From: Cryptomeria japonica
Taxonomy: Eukaryota; Streptophyta; Pinopsida; Cupressales; Cupressaceae
Length of the DNA: 64,000 nucleotides
Direction of reading: 5' to 3'
Assembly: GCF_030272615.1 (NCBI RefSeq)
Contig: NC_081406.1
Location: 188,402,391 to 188,466,390 of the forward strand
Shown: positions 24,626-35,488 of the stretch, one piece after another
Numbering within the stretch: the first letter of the stretch is position 1
Layout of the letters: each line of letters begins with the position of its first letter
The notes under the pieces: model-generated
Databases searched by the model: none
What the model saw: the letters and a program-made list of their open reading frames with translations, nothing else
What the model was told of the DNA's origin: nothing
Position numbers and translations under genes: made by a program

Positions 24626-25860
24626 TTTTGTTTACTGATGATGTGATTGATGATCATGAAGGTCATGAAGGCATAAATGACCACCTTCCTAAGGGACTAA
24701 AAATTTATCCCCGACAATTTAGTAGGTTGCCCTACTACGAGCAGTTGCAAATTGTTCATTTGTTTGATAGTATGTATATTGGAAAGAATATAATAGAGAC
24801 AGTATGGAAAATATTGGATGGAAGGCGTGACAAAGAAAAAATTGTCAAAATATGTAGTGACATTCAGGATTCCAATCATGCAATGATAAATGTCATTCAA
24901 TCAAATAGCCATGGAGACTAGATTAATATAAGTGAGCTTCCTTGGTTATTAACGGACCAGCAAAGCAATGCTATAAAAGAAGTCATACGAAAAAATCAAT
25001 TTCCCACAAGATTTGCTGCGAACATAAACAATCTCACATCAAAGAAAAGTGAATTTGGGCCAAGGATGAAAATGCATGATTGGCATACCTTCATTAAGGT
25101 AATTCATGTTCTTGTGTTTTTAGTATGTATTTAAGTACTGTGTGTACGTGTACTTTTCATTGTATTATGTTACAAAAAAATGAAAATATAATTTTATAAT
25201 TGTTGCAGTACATTTTACCTCTATCTCTCCCAGACGACTTCGACAATAATGTCGAGCAAGTCATATATGATCTTGGAAAATACATGAGGTAAGTAGTGAT
25301 ATTTGTTCAGTTCGTTGTATAGATATTATATTTGCTATTTGTTTTACTTGTTATGTAACATATTTTTTTGCATCTTGAATATCTTGTAGGTGGTTGTCAT
25401 GTAAAGAAATCCATAAAGACGATATAAAATATTGGAAGAGAAAAATTCCTCATTTAATGTGTGAAATGCAAAATTGTCTACCTCCAGCTTTTTTCAATGC
25501 ACAAGAACACTACCTCATACACCAAGTTGAGGAGATTGAATTGTGTGGACCTGTACACACTAGGTCAATGTGGATGGTTGAGAGGCAATTGAAATTTTTG
25601 AAGGCTTTGGTTTGACAAAGAGCACATCTTGAGGGTTCTACGATGGAGGGATATATGGTATACCAGACTATGGTGTACATTTCTGAATATCTTCCTAAGT
25701 TTGCAGCGAAGATCCACGTGGATCGCATTCGAGATCCCAACACCATTAACAAATTCGAAGGGGAGTACTTGACGGGGAAAGGTAGATTGAGGAAAGTGAG
25801 AGGTAATTATAAGATGTTATTGTAGTTAATTAATTCTTAATCTTCAAAATAAATTGATTG
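24626..25860 (+). pseudogene. CACTA transposase, middle and DUF4218-type region
   Basis: This continues the Tnp2 protein. The stretch at 24628-24921 (GLKIYPRQFSRLPYYEQLQI, KNIIETVWKILDGRRD) is the segment after the catalytic core. A stop at 24919 interrupts it. Further exons hold RMKMHDWHTFIKYILPLSLP, split by an intron near 25100-25208, and WLSCKEIHKDDIKYWKRKIP. The DUF4218-type phrase starts near 25394 (MQNCLPPAFFNAQEHYLIH, GPVHTRSMWMVERQLKFLK). After a TGA at 25613 it continues as EGSTMEGYMVYQTMVYISEY and INKFEGEYLTGKGR. DUF4218 regularly follows Tnp2 in plant CACTA proteins; its function is unknown. Confidence 0.8.
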
Positions 25861-26465
25861 TAAGACATCTAATTATTTTTTGTACAGTTGGCTGAGAGTG
25901 GGATGCACTACATTTGTATATTGCAAACAATCTTGATTGGATGATGGTATGGATTGAACGTTGTCAACTTTCTGGATGCACGTTAACATGGGAAGGTGTG
26001 GCTTCATTGGTTAAAGAAGCTCATCGTAATGGAGATTCCAATGTTACGTAGAGGGAAATTGATTTACCATATGGTTTAAGAGATAAACAGGTAGGTATAA
26101 ATTTATTAATCACCCATATGTTTATCAACTCACAATGGAATTAATTTTACATGTTTGACATATCGTAGGTCAAACACCACAATGCTATGTGCTGCAATGG
26201 TCATAAATTTTGCATAAAAAAGTTGGATGACACGAAGAAAATTTGTGATTCTAGCATCACTGGAGTCTTTGAGGTGACAAATATTTCATCGAGAAATGAC
26301 ATACATCCTCAATAGTCTCAAAATCAATACTATGGAATTTTGGATGATATACTTGAGTGTGACTTTAATTCCTTCAAATTAGTTTTATTCGTCATCAAAT
26401 GGTACAACCTATGATTGAATAAAAATGATCCTAATAGAACTGTTATTGAACATGATAATAGTTTT
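25861..26465 (+). pseudogene. CACTA transposase C-terminal, DUF4216-type region
   Basis: After a frame-disrupted stretch (WMMVWIERCQLSGCTLTWEG-like phrases in shifted frames, 25930-26090) and an intron ending TATCGTAG near 26168, the frame reads NAMCCNGHKFCIKKLDD. It then continues FEVTNISSRNDIHPQ, a stop, and YYGILDDILECDFNSFKLVL (26270-26395). The latter is the usual pattern of DUF4216, the domain that closes many CACTA transposases. A stop near 26413 ends this part. Confidence 0.65.
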
Positions 26466-27075
26466 TGAACTTTGTGTTTATTTATAGAACGTGGATTGTT
26501 TATTACCTATGTGATGGATGGTGATTTATGACACATATGTGATGGATTACATGTTTATGATGACACATATGTGATGCTAATTGTGATTCTCAATTACATA
26601 TATGATGACACATCATGTGATGCTTCTAATGCTTATGAGACCTATGTATTTATTGTTTATCAACTTACAAATGTAGTAATTCTTATGATGCTCAATTGAT
26701 GGTGTTGATTTCAGGTATAGTCCTTGTGTGATGTTGTCACCCTTGGTGGGAATAGGTCATTGACTACAGACATCATCAACCATTTAGTTGAGGATCCTGC
26801 ATAGTCTACATAAAGTAAAGGTAAGGAATTAAAAAATTTACAATGATTTTGATGACAACATCTTTTTAATACTCTTTTTGTCTACAAAGTTCATGTTGTT
26901 CATGTTGTGTACTATGCAATTTTTAGCTAACATAAGATAATTGAATTACATTCTATAGGACCCTAAACCCCTTTGACAAGGATCATGCACAGTCTCATGG
27001 ATGGACAGGTATAACTAGTGAATACATCCTATAGAAATAGTTTATTTTTTTTAAATTACTTGTAAAACAAACTTC
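26466..27075. other. Spacer between CACTA transposase and SET segment
   Basis: AT-rich with repeats of ACACATATGTGATGG-like phrases (26500-26640). Only broken short frames are seen near 26720-26840. It is probably the transposase 3' end and the promoter or 5' part of the next gene. Confidence 0.4.
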
Positions 27076-28015
27076 CTCAGTTTTTCAAACCTCGACATTA
27101 GCAGCAAATCTAATACAGTTATCAACACTTGAGACCCCGGTTGGACTTATTCCAATTTTAATCCCAAAATCAACTTCAGGGTTGACTTCTTCATCAACAT
27201 TACCCTCATTTGCAAAATTTCTCTCTCATTACCAATTAACTCTCTCATTTCATGGAGTGTAGGTACCCCCAAATAGGTATTTGTCAGATCTATCTTCGTT
27301 GAGTGAGGAAAATGCAGGAATAGAAAATGAAAGTGACACATGTAGTAGGTCTACAATAGGGAGATCAACAAGAGGTCAAAATATTAGAAGAAAATTCAAT
27401 AAACGCATGAAATTTTTCCTTGCTCAAGGGGGGTCATGTTCTTATGATGATGAGACCAAAGGCGACATTGAGGTGCCACTGAGGTACAAACATCTATAGA
27501 AATAATGGGTTCCTAAGGAACTTCCTCCAATAAACACTGATTTTTGTGTTAACAATAGGATATATCGCATAGCACCTTCGTCGTTACATGGTTTAGGCTT
27601 ATTTTCCATGGACGGTATAAAGGTCTGTTATGATAGAGTTGTTGAATTGATGGAGTTTGTTGGACCTTGTTATAATTACAATAATTGGATGTAGACTGTT
27701 AAATATAAAAAAGTATGCATAGGTATGCACTGTCAGTAAATTATATACAACAGAAAGATAATGATCAAAGTAAACGAGTGGTTGTATACATTGATGGTTG
27801 GACAAAAGAAATAGGGAATATTGCAGGTTTTATAAATAGTACGTGACCTGGGTCAACTAATAAACAACCCAATTGCATATTTGAGGTGCATGAGGGAAAT
27901 CGTGTATTTGTATGTGCGATAAAATCAATAAGTGCAGGCGAAGAGCTTCTAATTGATTATAGTTTGAATCGTATAGATACAAACAAAGTTAATATCATGG
28001 GGGTGGTATGTACTA
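27076..28015 (+). pseudogene. SET-domain (histone methyltransferase-like) segment inside the CACTA element
   Basis: SET domains transfer methyl groups to lysines using S-adenosylmethionine. From about 27076 the frame gives a Ser/Thr-rich lead and SLSEENAGIENESDTCSRST. Then RIYRIAPSSLHGLGLFSMDG (near 27560-27615) resembles the SET start around the GxG cofactor motif, followed by VVELMEFVGPCYNYNNW. After a frameshift near 27700 comes VVVYIDGWTKEIGNIAGFIN, then PGSTNKQPNCIFEVHEGN and AIKSISAGEELLIDY (27780-27965). These match the SET C-terminal half: NxxxPNC in place of NHxCxPN, and GEELxxDY. Stops near 27499, 27693 and 27845 make it a pseudogene. It shares strand and spacing with the transposase genes and is well inside the element. 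Confidence 0.72.
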
Positions 28016-29580
28016 TATACCATTTAAATTAGCCAACCTCCAATTAATGAATCCAATATACCATTTTATTATGAAGTTTTTTTGCTAAGTCTATTGGTTT
28101 AATATCGCTAATGTTTTTTATATTTTTTCTTTGTCACAGGCCGACATGGATCCATCACATATCGCAGACAGGGATGTAGCTTGCGACACTTCTACCGAAC
28201 AGGTAAACCTCATTGTAATTGTACAAATTAGATAGAAGCAAACTGTTACATTATTATGCTCTTTTTTTTAGTGATTTATACTAATTTTGTAATTGTTAAT
28301 GATATTCTTGACATAGATGGATGTTCAAGGAAAGGGAAAGGGAAAGGGAGTTATAGTACCTAAGCACCTTTCTAGAGATGTGGAATCACTAGGGTAAAGC
28401 GATGATGACCTTGAAGATTCCACACACCTTATGAAATTCTTCAAAATGCCTCTTATAAAAATTAGAAAAGAGATTGTTGCTTTGGCAGCCGTGCATCCTA
28501 TTACTGATGAGATATGAGAGAGGGTGGAATTATTGCTTTGGACAATTGAAAACTTGCAAGGCAGTAATGAAAACTTTAATTATAAAAAAAGTTCAATAAT
28601 GATTTATATTTTATTCTCTTTTATGTCATTAACTAAAATATGTACGTATTGTTTTTACAGCAATTTATCTGCCCTCATGAAAGTCGTTCCCACAATCAGG
28701 GTGTTGTAGGATCTTTAGGTGATGACGATTTTCTTGTATTATCACTTCCTTGGCTTATCACTCTGAGTACCCAAAACACATCATACTTGATACTGTCAAT
28801 TTTCAAAATAAAGGTTCATCCTTGTTTACAATTCTTGCACTTTTCATATATTTAATGTTTGATATATTTAATGTATTATTCTTTAGGTGTTGTCAATGTT
28901 ACTGTGCAAATGCCACTACTGCCTCATTAGAGGTTACCCTCACCTATATTGCCAACTGCAATGTCGGCAACACATAGCATGCAGACATCCTCTACTACAT
29001 GTCATATTGGCTTGCCCACTATTGGTAGATCCCTCTTTTGCTCTATCTTTTGTCATGTGTTTATTTCCCTTCAAGCGTTCTTTCTTGAATTCTAATGCCA
29101 TTTCATAGTGGATTCATTTTTTGCAGGAGGAGATGCACATGAGGATGTGCTAGAGGCAAATACTATTGATAGCATACCATCATTTCCTGGATCTTCTTGT
29201 ATTGCTAGTATAGGAACGTTGCAGGCCACATTGGTGGTGAGCGACGAAGAAATGATTCCCTTAAAGATACAAAAGGTTCTAGGTACTTTAAAATTATTAT
29301 TATATATACTCTAATTGTAATTTACTTTATGATCACTCGTTTTGGACTAATGATCCCATGAATTTTTTGCAGGCAATGATATTTTCTATAAACATCTTAG
29401 TGACATTGCATTGTAGATAATTGGGCCCACCATATGTAAAAGGGGGTACATCATATGTGAATTAACCCTAATCCACTATTTTGATTTCATATTATTGCTA
29501 GATTAGTTTTCCTTTGATCCATTTCTTGAAGTGTAATAAATGTAGCTTCAGTTCATTTTTGAATCTAACAGGCTTGTTTT
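28016..29580 (+). pseudogene. Linker exons between SET and TNPA-like segments
   Basis: Exon-like pieces on the same strand are separated by AT-rich introns. ADMDPSHIADRDVACDTSTE (28140-28200) is followed by GT. MDVQGKGKGKGVIVPKHLSR (28317 on) has a basic Gly-Lys tract and a stop near 28396. KIRKEIVALAAVHPITDEI and ERVELLLWTIENLQ end near 28560. QFICPHESRSHNQG resumes after an acceptor near 28660. From about 28890 to 29280 a Ser/Thr/Pro-rich frame runs on (SSTTCHIGLPTIGG, GGDAHEDVLEANTIDSIPSF, ASIGTLQATLVVSDEE). I recognise no domain. The pieces suggest one spliced gene connecting SET to the TNPA-like part. Confidence 0.45.
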
Positions 29581-31054
29581 TGCTTTAAATGGTGGAATGA
29601 CCAAGAAAAAAGGTTAAAAGATGAATTGACAAACCAAATGATTGAGTGCTTTGGAAATGACACCTTTGACAAAACCAAGCTCCTTGAAAAAGCTGGCACA
29701 TATCTAAAGTATGTGAGTGACCAATATAGGACCCATTTAGAGAGGAACCTAAAGTACGAGTGTCCCCCCATGATTCCAGAGAGGGAGTGGAAGGACCTGA
29801 TTTTGGATGCCAAGGAGAGAATTGAAAGGGAAAAAGGAAATACACCACTAAATGCCAGAAGAAGCTACAAGATACTATTAAGAATGTAATTATGTACTAA
29901 TTAATTACTCTTTATATTTATATAATCTAACATATTTCAAACTTTTTATAGACTGAGTGACATGTCAAAGGAAACCAAGGCAAGACAAGAAAAGCACAGG
30001 CAACACAAACTCAACTCTGGTGGTTACATGAAACTTGTTGCACGAATTGTAAGTATCTCATGTAAATGAAATATTGCATCAAAATATTAATAAATTGCAA
30101 ACTTTTTTGTTTTTATCAAACAATGCAAGCAAAATTCGCGGTACCAAGCAAAATTGGAAGACTTTGAATTCAATAGAGTGCCCATAGAAGATGACAAGAG
30201 AATTGCCTACCAGCAAGGCTATTCAACCATGGTTGATTGGCTATGAGAATTGAGTGGGCATACACAACATTTGAGTGCATCCGTCACATAGATAAATATG
30301 CTAAATGGAAATTGTTTCAAATTAAATACTTTACCAATAATCTAATTGATGTTGAGTTCCAACATAAAGTGACTATATTTGTTTTAAATAAGAAAGCAAT
30401 GATAACAATGTGCATGTCGTTGGAATGCAGCCTGCTAATCGTGAAACAACACCTGCACATGAAGGTCTGGATGTGCATCCCAGTAGTGGAGGTATTCATT
30501 TGCTATTCAATTTTATTTATTTAGCTATTAATACAATTAAACATCTTAATTTGTAATTAGAGTAGTAATTAATGTAACCTTTTTGTTAATATTTTAGAGC
30601 ATGTAGTCGGTGGTGAGCAAGTGGAGCATGATCTGGGTACACAACATCAGGAACGTGATGTTCCCCACTCAGGTAAAGAGGACCACTATTATTGATTTAA
30701 ACAAATATAATTACAATTGGTCTTCAACATTAATGTAACCTTTAGTATTTCAACTCCAGATGATCTAGAGGGTGTTCAGCATGTTGAGGTTGACGCTACA
30801 CAAAATGATGTGGCCCCATCAGGTAAAGAGAACAACAATTATGTTTCTCTAAATTAATGAAATACTTGTAACAATAATAATTGTTTTTTTTGAATTTAAC
30901 CCATTTCTTTGTTATTGCAGATGACCCCCCTTTGCTTCAGTGTCCTCGTCCTCAGTATAGGACTAGGCATACATTGAGATCACGAGCAGTTGGCGGAACA
31001 TCTGCAGAGGGGGGGAATGATGAAGAAACCAATGTTCCATTAGTCTTTTCATAG
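29581..31054 (+). pseudogene. CACTA second gene, TNPA / Transposase_24-like segment
   Basis: This resembles the helical, basic second protein of CACTA elements, thought to bind subterminal repeats. Exon 1 (to about 29887) has RLKDELTNQMIECFGNDTFD, YLKYVSDQYRTHLERNLKYE and MIPEREWKDLILDAKERIER. After an intron comes LSDMSKETKARQEKHRQHKL and NSGGYMKLVARI (29950-30048), the KxRQxKHxxHxxGG core typical of Transposase_24. The next exon (30129 on) reads YQAKLEDFEFNRVPIEDDKR and YQQGYSTMVDWL, with a TGA at about 30244. Acidic exons at 30599-30672 and 30757-30822 lead to DDPPLLQCPRPQYRTRHTLR and a TAG at 31052-31054. Confidence 0.68.
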
Positions 31055-33776
31055 CTTCAAAGAAATGATTGTAATCTAACTTATTTGATAATGACTGATT
31101 TTTATGTGTTAGTGAATGTAATCATGTGCTAATTTATGGTTATGGATGATATGTGTTAATTAATATTGATGGATGTTGCATGTTTATTAATGTTAATAAA
31201 TGTTATGTGTTAATGAACGTTATGTGATATTAATGAATGAATGCTATATTTAATTAATGGTAGAAAGAATGAATGTTATAAGATGTTAATAGGGAATTTA
31301 GAGTGATGTTGGGGGGGGGGGGGCAAATGAGATTCCACCTTCATGTGGTTGGCCCTGTTAAGTATAGAATATTAAACTATTCTCGAAACCAAGTGAAGCT
31401 CAACAAGATAACACACTTTTCAATATTTCATTATGTTGCATAGTTAATCTTATTGAACAATGTATATTGAATCTTAATTGCAGGGTCCAACAGAGCCAAC
31501 ACGAACAACAACACCACAAGTTGCTGGGTATAATGAACTCCCATATTGTCTTGTCTGTACACAAACAATATGAGTTGCTTCTAGTGTTGATATCCAAGGT
31601 GGGACTGCAAAAGCTATGAATATGCCTCATCCTTATAAGTTTTTTTATTACTTGTAAGTAATGAATATGCCTCATCCTTGTAAGTTTTTTTATTACTTGT
31701 AAGTCATGAATATTGCTCTTTAGTTGATTAAAATCATTTCAGTGAATGCAAATCTTGATTATTATAAAGTGATATTTGCACTATCAATTCCAAATTGAAA
31801 CCCTTTCAATGCATGCATGCTACTTCCCAAATTGCCATCTCAAAAGTATCAGCAAACAAACATTGGCATTCACAAAATCAAGAAAGACAAACTAAAAATT
31901 AGTAGTAGAGCATTCAAGTAAACTGTTTTTCAAGAAGCATAGTTGAAAAGGTGCAAAAGAAATTGGTTTCAAAATAGGGGTAGACCATTACAAATTGGCA
32001 ACTTGGCATCACTTCTCTTCTTACTTCTCATCAACCCTCTTGCTTTGCACTCTCACTTTTTTACCTGGCACCTGCAACTCTCACTCTCACATTCATAGTT
32101 GTTAGCTTCTTGCTCTTTGTTTTTGTGAGTTGAAACAAAAATAAGAGGCAGTTTTATAAAGTTGGTGGGGTTTGGGTGGGGCCCATAGGCTATGATGGTT
32201 TGACCTTTGGCATGGAGTTTGAAAAAAAGTTTTGATTTTTTTAAAATCACTTATGGGTTGTTGGGATGGTCAAGAGGCTCTTGGGAGTCCCTCAAATGTC
32301 TCAAGGATGTCCTAGAGATGTCTTAAAGATGATGGCATTGGATTGCACTGGGGCGGCAGGGAGACATCCCATCCAATTCCCTATATTCGAAAGGTGTCCC
32401 CATTTAAAAAACAAACAGTTTTGGGAAAGGAAATGTCCTTGTGGAACACTGGCTCCAATACATACGTCTTGGTATGATTTTTTAAATAAGACACCATAAT
32501 TCATAAAATAATATCTTTAGAATCTATATTAATCAATAAAAGATGTTTCTAATTCAATGTATGTACCAAACCCTATTACCAACAATATAACAGCCCTAGC
32601 CTACAAATTGGACTGGTTAATTTTCTCCAATCAAACAAACATGTAATCACTCCATAAACTAGGTACATTAGGCACACATCTAATTATAAAATAACTAACT
32701 GTGATACATCAATATGTGAAATTTTAATGACCTAGATATTAGGACTGTAAAATACTATATCGTATCCTAATTCTTAAAATAACCCTTTTTGTGTGATGTG
32801 TGAAGTACAATACACAACTAGGAATTATGTTGAGTCAAATGCAAAATCAGTACTAACCATGGAAGCTGAGGATAAATCATGAACAACATATCTGAAGCAA
32901 CACAAGAATGACTCAAGTGCAGATGAATGCTAGGAAATAAAGTAGAAAACAATGCAAAATTATGTAAGAAACTAGGTGACAATAAACCACGAACAACTTG
33001 AAATAATCTATAATTAATGATCTATGTGATCCATCAACCTGTGACTATGAAACGTAATCTGCAAACACTAAACTTGTTTGTGAATATTTAGGGTGACATG
33101 ATTAGCATCCTCCCCTTTGTACAAAATTATTGATTACATGAAATGTATTTTTTATGTCATTTTGCAATATACCATGGTTGTATATGTTTATACGTAAAGT
33201 CATGAATCCAAAATTGTCAAATAGATGTTACATAGATAATAGTCTTTCCTTCTTGCTATCTATTACAGATAATGGAAAAGTTTCCATTGTCCTTTAATTC
33301 TCGTATACATTACTTGAAACATGCCAGAATTTGATGTTGCAAGATCCAAGATGGATATTGCATAACATAGAGAAGCCATCATTTGAAGGAAACTGGAACC
33401 CAGTGAAGACATTAAGAGGGCATGAAGGCACAACCAAGGGCCATTGAGTAGAAGGCAAAGGAAAAATCTTGGAAACAAGAGGAGGAGCACTTGGAGAAGA
33501 AGGTAGGGAAAATGGCAGTCTGACCAATAGAGAAGTTGAACTCTGAGGGCAAACTACCAGAGATAGAAAGAAACTCTCCAGCCAAAGCAAGGGAGACAAA
33601 ACCAACAATCTCTTCTTAGGGAGGAGCTCTAGACCCCCAATCTGAAGAAAGAAATAGAGCTAAAGTAAGTGAATTGGATAACAACAAGAATGTAAAGTGC
33701 ACCCTTGATTTGCTAACCAAAATGCTCAAAATTAAATGAAAATCTTTAATGAATACACAAAACTATATACATATGT
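31055..33776. other. CACTA right arm, noncoding
   Basis: AT-rich; contains TTAATGAATGTTATG-type near-repeats (31090-31280), a 13-base G run (31311-31323) and a 47-bp direct duplication around 31625-31715. Minus-strand open frames of 75-104 codons at 33263-33608 show no domain and overlap each other; I do not call them. Confidence 0.45.
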
Positions 33777-34322
33777 AGGCACACCATGGTTGAGATGGTC
33801 CAACTCCCTAGTCTCACTCTACGACTAAGCTCATGCCACATCTAAATGAAAGACATCTCAAATACATCATCGATGGAAAGCTGCAAAATAGCATTTTCAT
33901 ACATAAGCAAGACATACACAATTGGGCACAATCACCAAGAGAACAGTAAAAAGTGTGTTTGAGATCATTGTCCTAATTGTGGTGTGGTCACAAAGAGATC
34001 ACCATAAATTTTTCAACCTTTCCTTCATTTAAACCAAGTAAACCTTTATGCATAGGTTTACTTGGTTTAAATGAAGGAAAGGTTGACAAATTTACGGTGA
34101 TCTCTTCGTGACCACACCAAAATTAGGACAATGATCTCAAACACACTTTTTACCATTCTCTTGGTGATTGTGCCCAATTGTGTATGTCTTGCTTATGTAT
34201 GAAAATGGTATTTTGCAGCTTTCCATCGACAATGTATTTGAGATGTCTTTCATTTAGATATGGCATGAGCTTAGTCGTAGAGTGAGACTAGGGAGCTGGA
34301 CCATCTCAACCATGGTGCGCCT
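33777..34322. repeat. 546-bp foldback (near-perfect inverted repeat, 8-nt loop)
   Basis: Arm 1 (33777-34045) begins AGGCACACCATGGTTGAG. Arm 2 (34054-34322) is its inverse, ending CTCAACCATGGTGCGCCT. The arms are each 269 bp with no net length difference, and the loop is TTATGCAT. Substitutions are few by eye. I found no convincing TSD at the edges. Confidence 0.93.
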
Positions 34323-34907
34323 GATCATATTAGCTTGAAACCATGCGCCTCATATTAGCCTCAAACCTATGCCCCCTATTGGTAGGTGGTGGGGATATAA
34401 TATCATTCGCTATACATATCAATGACTAGATAATAAAAAAAAAAATTGATAAAAATATTATCATCGTTGGAATTACGACGAATACCAGGCTTTCAACTGA
34501 TGATGAAATCGGTAGAAATACAACATTCTCGTCAGTGAAATGTTCTAGAGTCATCGCACTTCCGACTCAAACCACACAAACATCTGACAAGGATGTTGTA
34601 CGTGCGACAACACTTCATAGTCGGATGGTCGTCGATGTCTCTGAATGGACCGATGACACAAGCGTCAGACAAACAGTATCACTGTCAGTGTGAAGTTCCA
34701 AATCGTTGTTGGCTTTGCAACGAAATCTATTAATTTTGATGATTTTTTTGACTGGAAGAGAGTTCATGCCCACCGTCGGCAAAGTCCATGGGATTGTCAT
34801 ATTTTTGATGGGCAGGGCATCGTCAACCAATCCGATGATGAGTTTTCGATGGCTACTTTTGCCGGCACTCTGACAAAAATTAGTCACAAATCCAACAATC
34901 GACCATT
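34323..34907. other. CACTA right subterminal region
   Basis: No gene. CG-containing short motifs recur (CGTCGG, CGATGA, TCGTCG), including the inverse of the left 10-mer TCGTAATTCC at 34469-34478, as expected for transposase-binding subterminal arrays. A 138-codon plus-strand frame from 34690 runs across the element end into the integrase in another frame and is not a gene. Confidence 0.55.
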
Positions 34908-34933
34908 GGAAATCAGGTCCGAATGTACTAGTG
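34908..34933 (-). repeat. Right terminal inverted repeat of CACTA
   Basis: On the minus strand it begins CACTAGTACATTCGGACC. TSD AAA follows at 34934-34936. Confidence 0.93.
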
Positions 34934-34936
34934 AAA

Positions 34937-35488
34937 CAAAACAATCCCGAAGATCCTTAAGAAGACAAAGAATGATGTTGGTAAAGATTGGCATGTCTAG
35001 CTTAATCATGTACTTTGGGCATACAAAACAAGTATCTGCACATCCACAGGAGCTACACCATACTCATTGGTGTATGGATCAGAAGCTATCCTACCTATTG
35101 AGGTAGAAATTCCATCACTCAGGGTATCATTGAAAGGCCTCATTCCAGATGAAGAGTATCAAGTCAACAAATTGCAAGAGCTAGAGCTACTAGACAAACA
35201 CCAACAACGTGCCTTCGATCATCTCAAGGAATATCAACAATGAATGTGTCGAAGCTACAATCACTTGAGGTCATACCAAGGGAATTCAAAATTGGTGATC
35301 TAGTCCTAAAAGATAATCCCTGGAATCAACAAGATCAAAAAGAGAAGGGGAAATTTGAACCTAACTAGTTGGGACCCTTTGTCATCATATCAGCTTATGG
35401 ATTGGGAGCATATCAGTTATCAACTTCAGAAGGGGATGTGCTTACCAAACCAGCCAACAACATCCATTTGAAGAAATTCTACACTTGA
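34937..35488 (+). pseudogene. Gypsy E integrase C-terminal part (piece 3 of 3)
   Basis: It continues the integrase directly after the CACTA element: NKTIPKILKKTKNDVGKDWH, LNHVLWAYKTSICTSTGATP and YSLVYGSEAILPIEVEIPSL. These are followed by the post-core helix (LQELELLDKHQQRAFDHLKE) and the SH3-like C-terminal module (REFKIGDLVLKDN, LGPFVIISAYGLGAYQL). The end is NNIHLKKFYT with a TGA at 35486-35488. In-frame stops lie near 35014, 35241 and 35367. This is the end of pol for element E. Confidence 0.88.

Larger units (their letters stand above)
15889..34933 (+). mobile_element. CACTA (En/Spm-type) DNA transposon, 19,045 bp
   Basis: This is a cut-and-paste element bounded by 26-bp terminal inverted repeats beginning CACTA. 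They match at 22 of 26 positions by eye. The 3-bp TSD AAA is at 15886-15888 and 34934-34936. Removing the element plus one AAA joins gypsy E integrase in frame (ASN|KTI), which confirms both ends to the base. Inside, on the plus strand, are a Tnp2 transposase gene with introns, a SET-domain segment, a TNPA/Transposase_24-like segment and a 546-bp foldback. Stops in every gene indicate a dead copy. Confidence 0.95.

Noticed and set aside
33263-33608. Two overlapping minus-strand frames (75 and 104 codons), Leu/Ser/Pro-rich
   Set aside because: Looked like a captured gene fragment, but no recognisable motif and no splice or start context; left unannotated.
34690-35106. 138-codon frame across the CACTA right end
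   Set aside because: Crosses the transposon boundary and covers integrase in the wrong frame.
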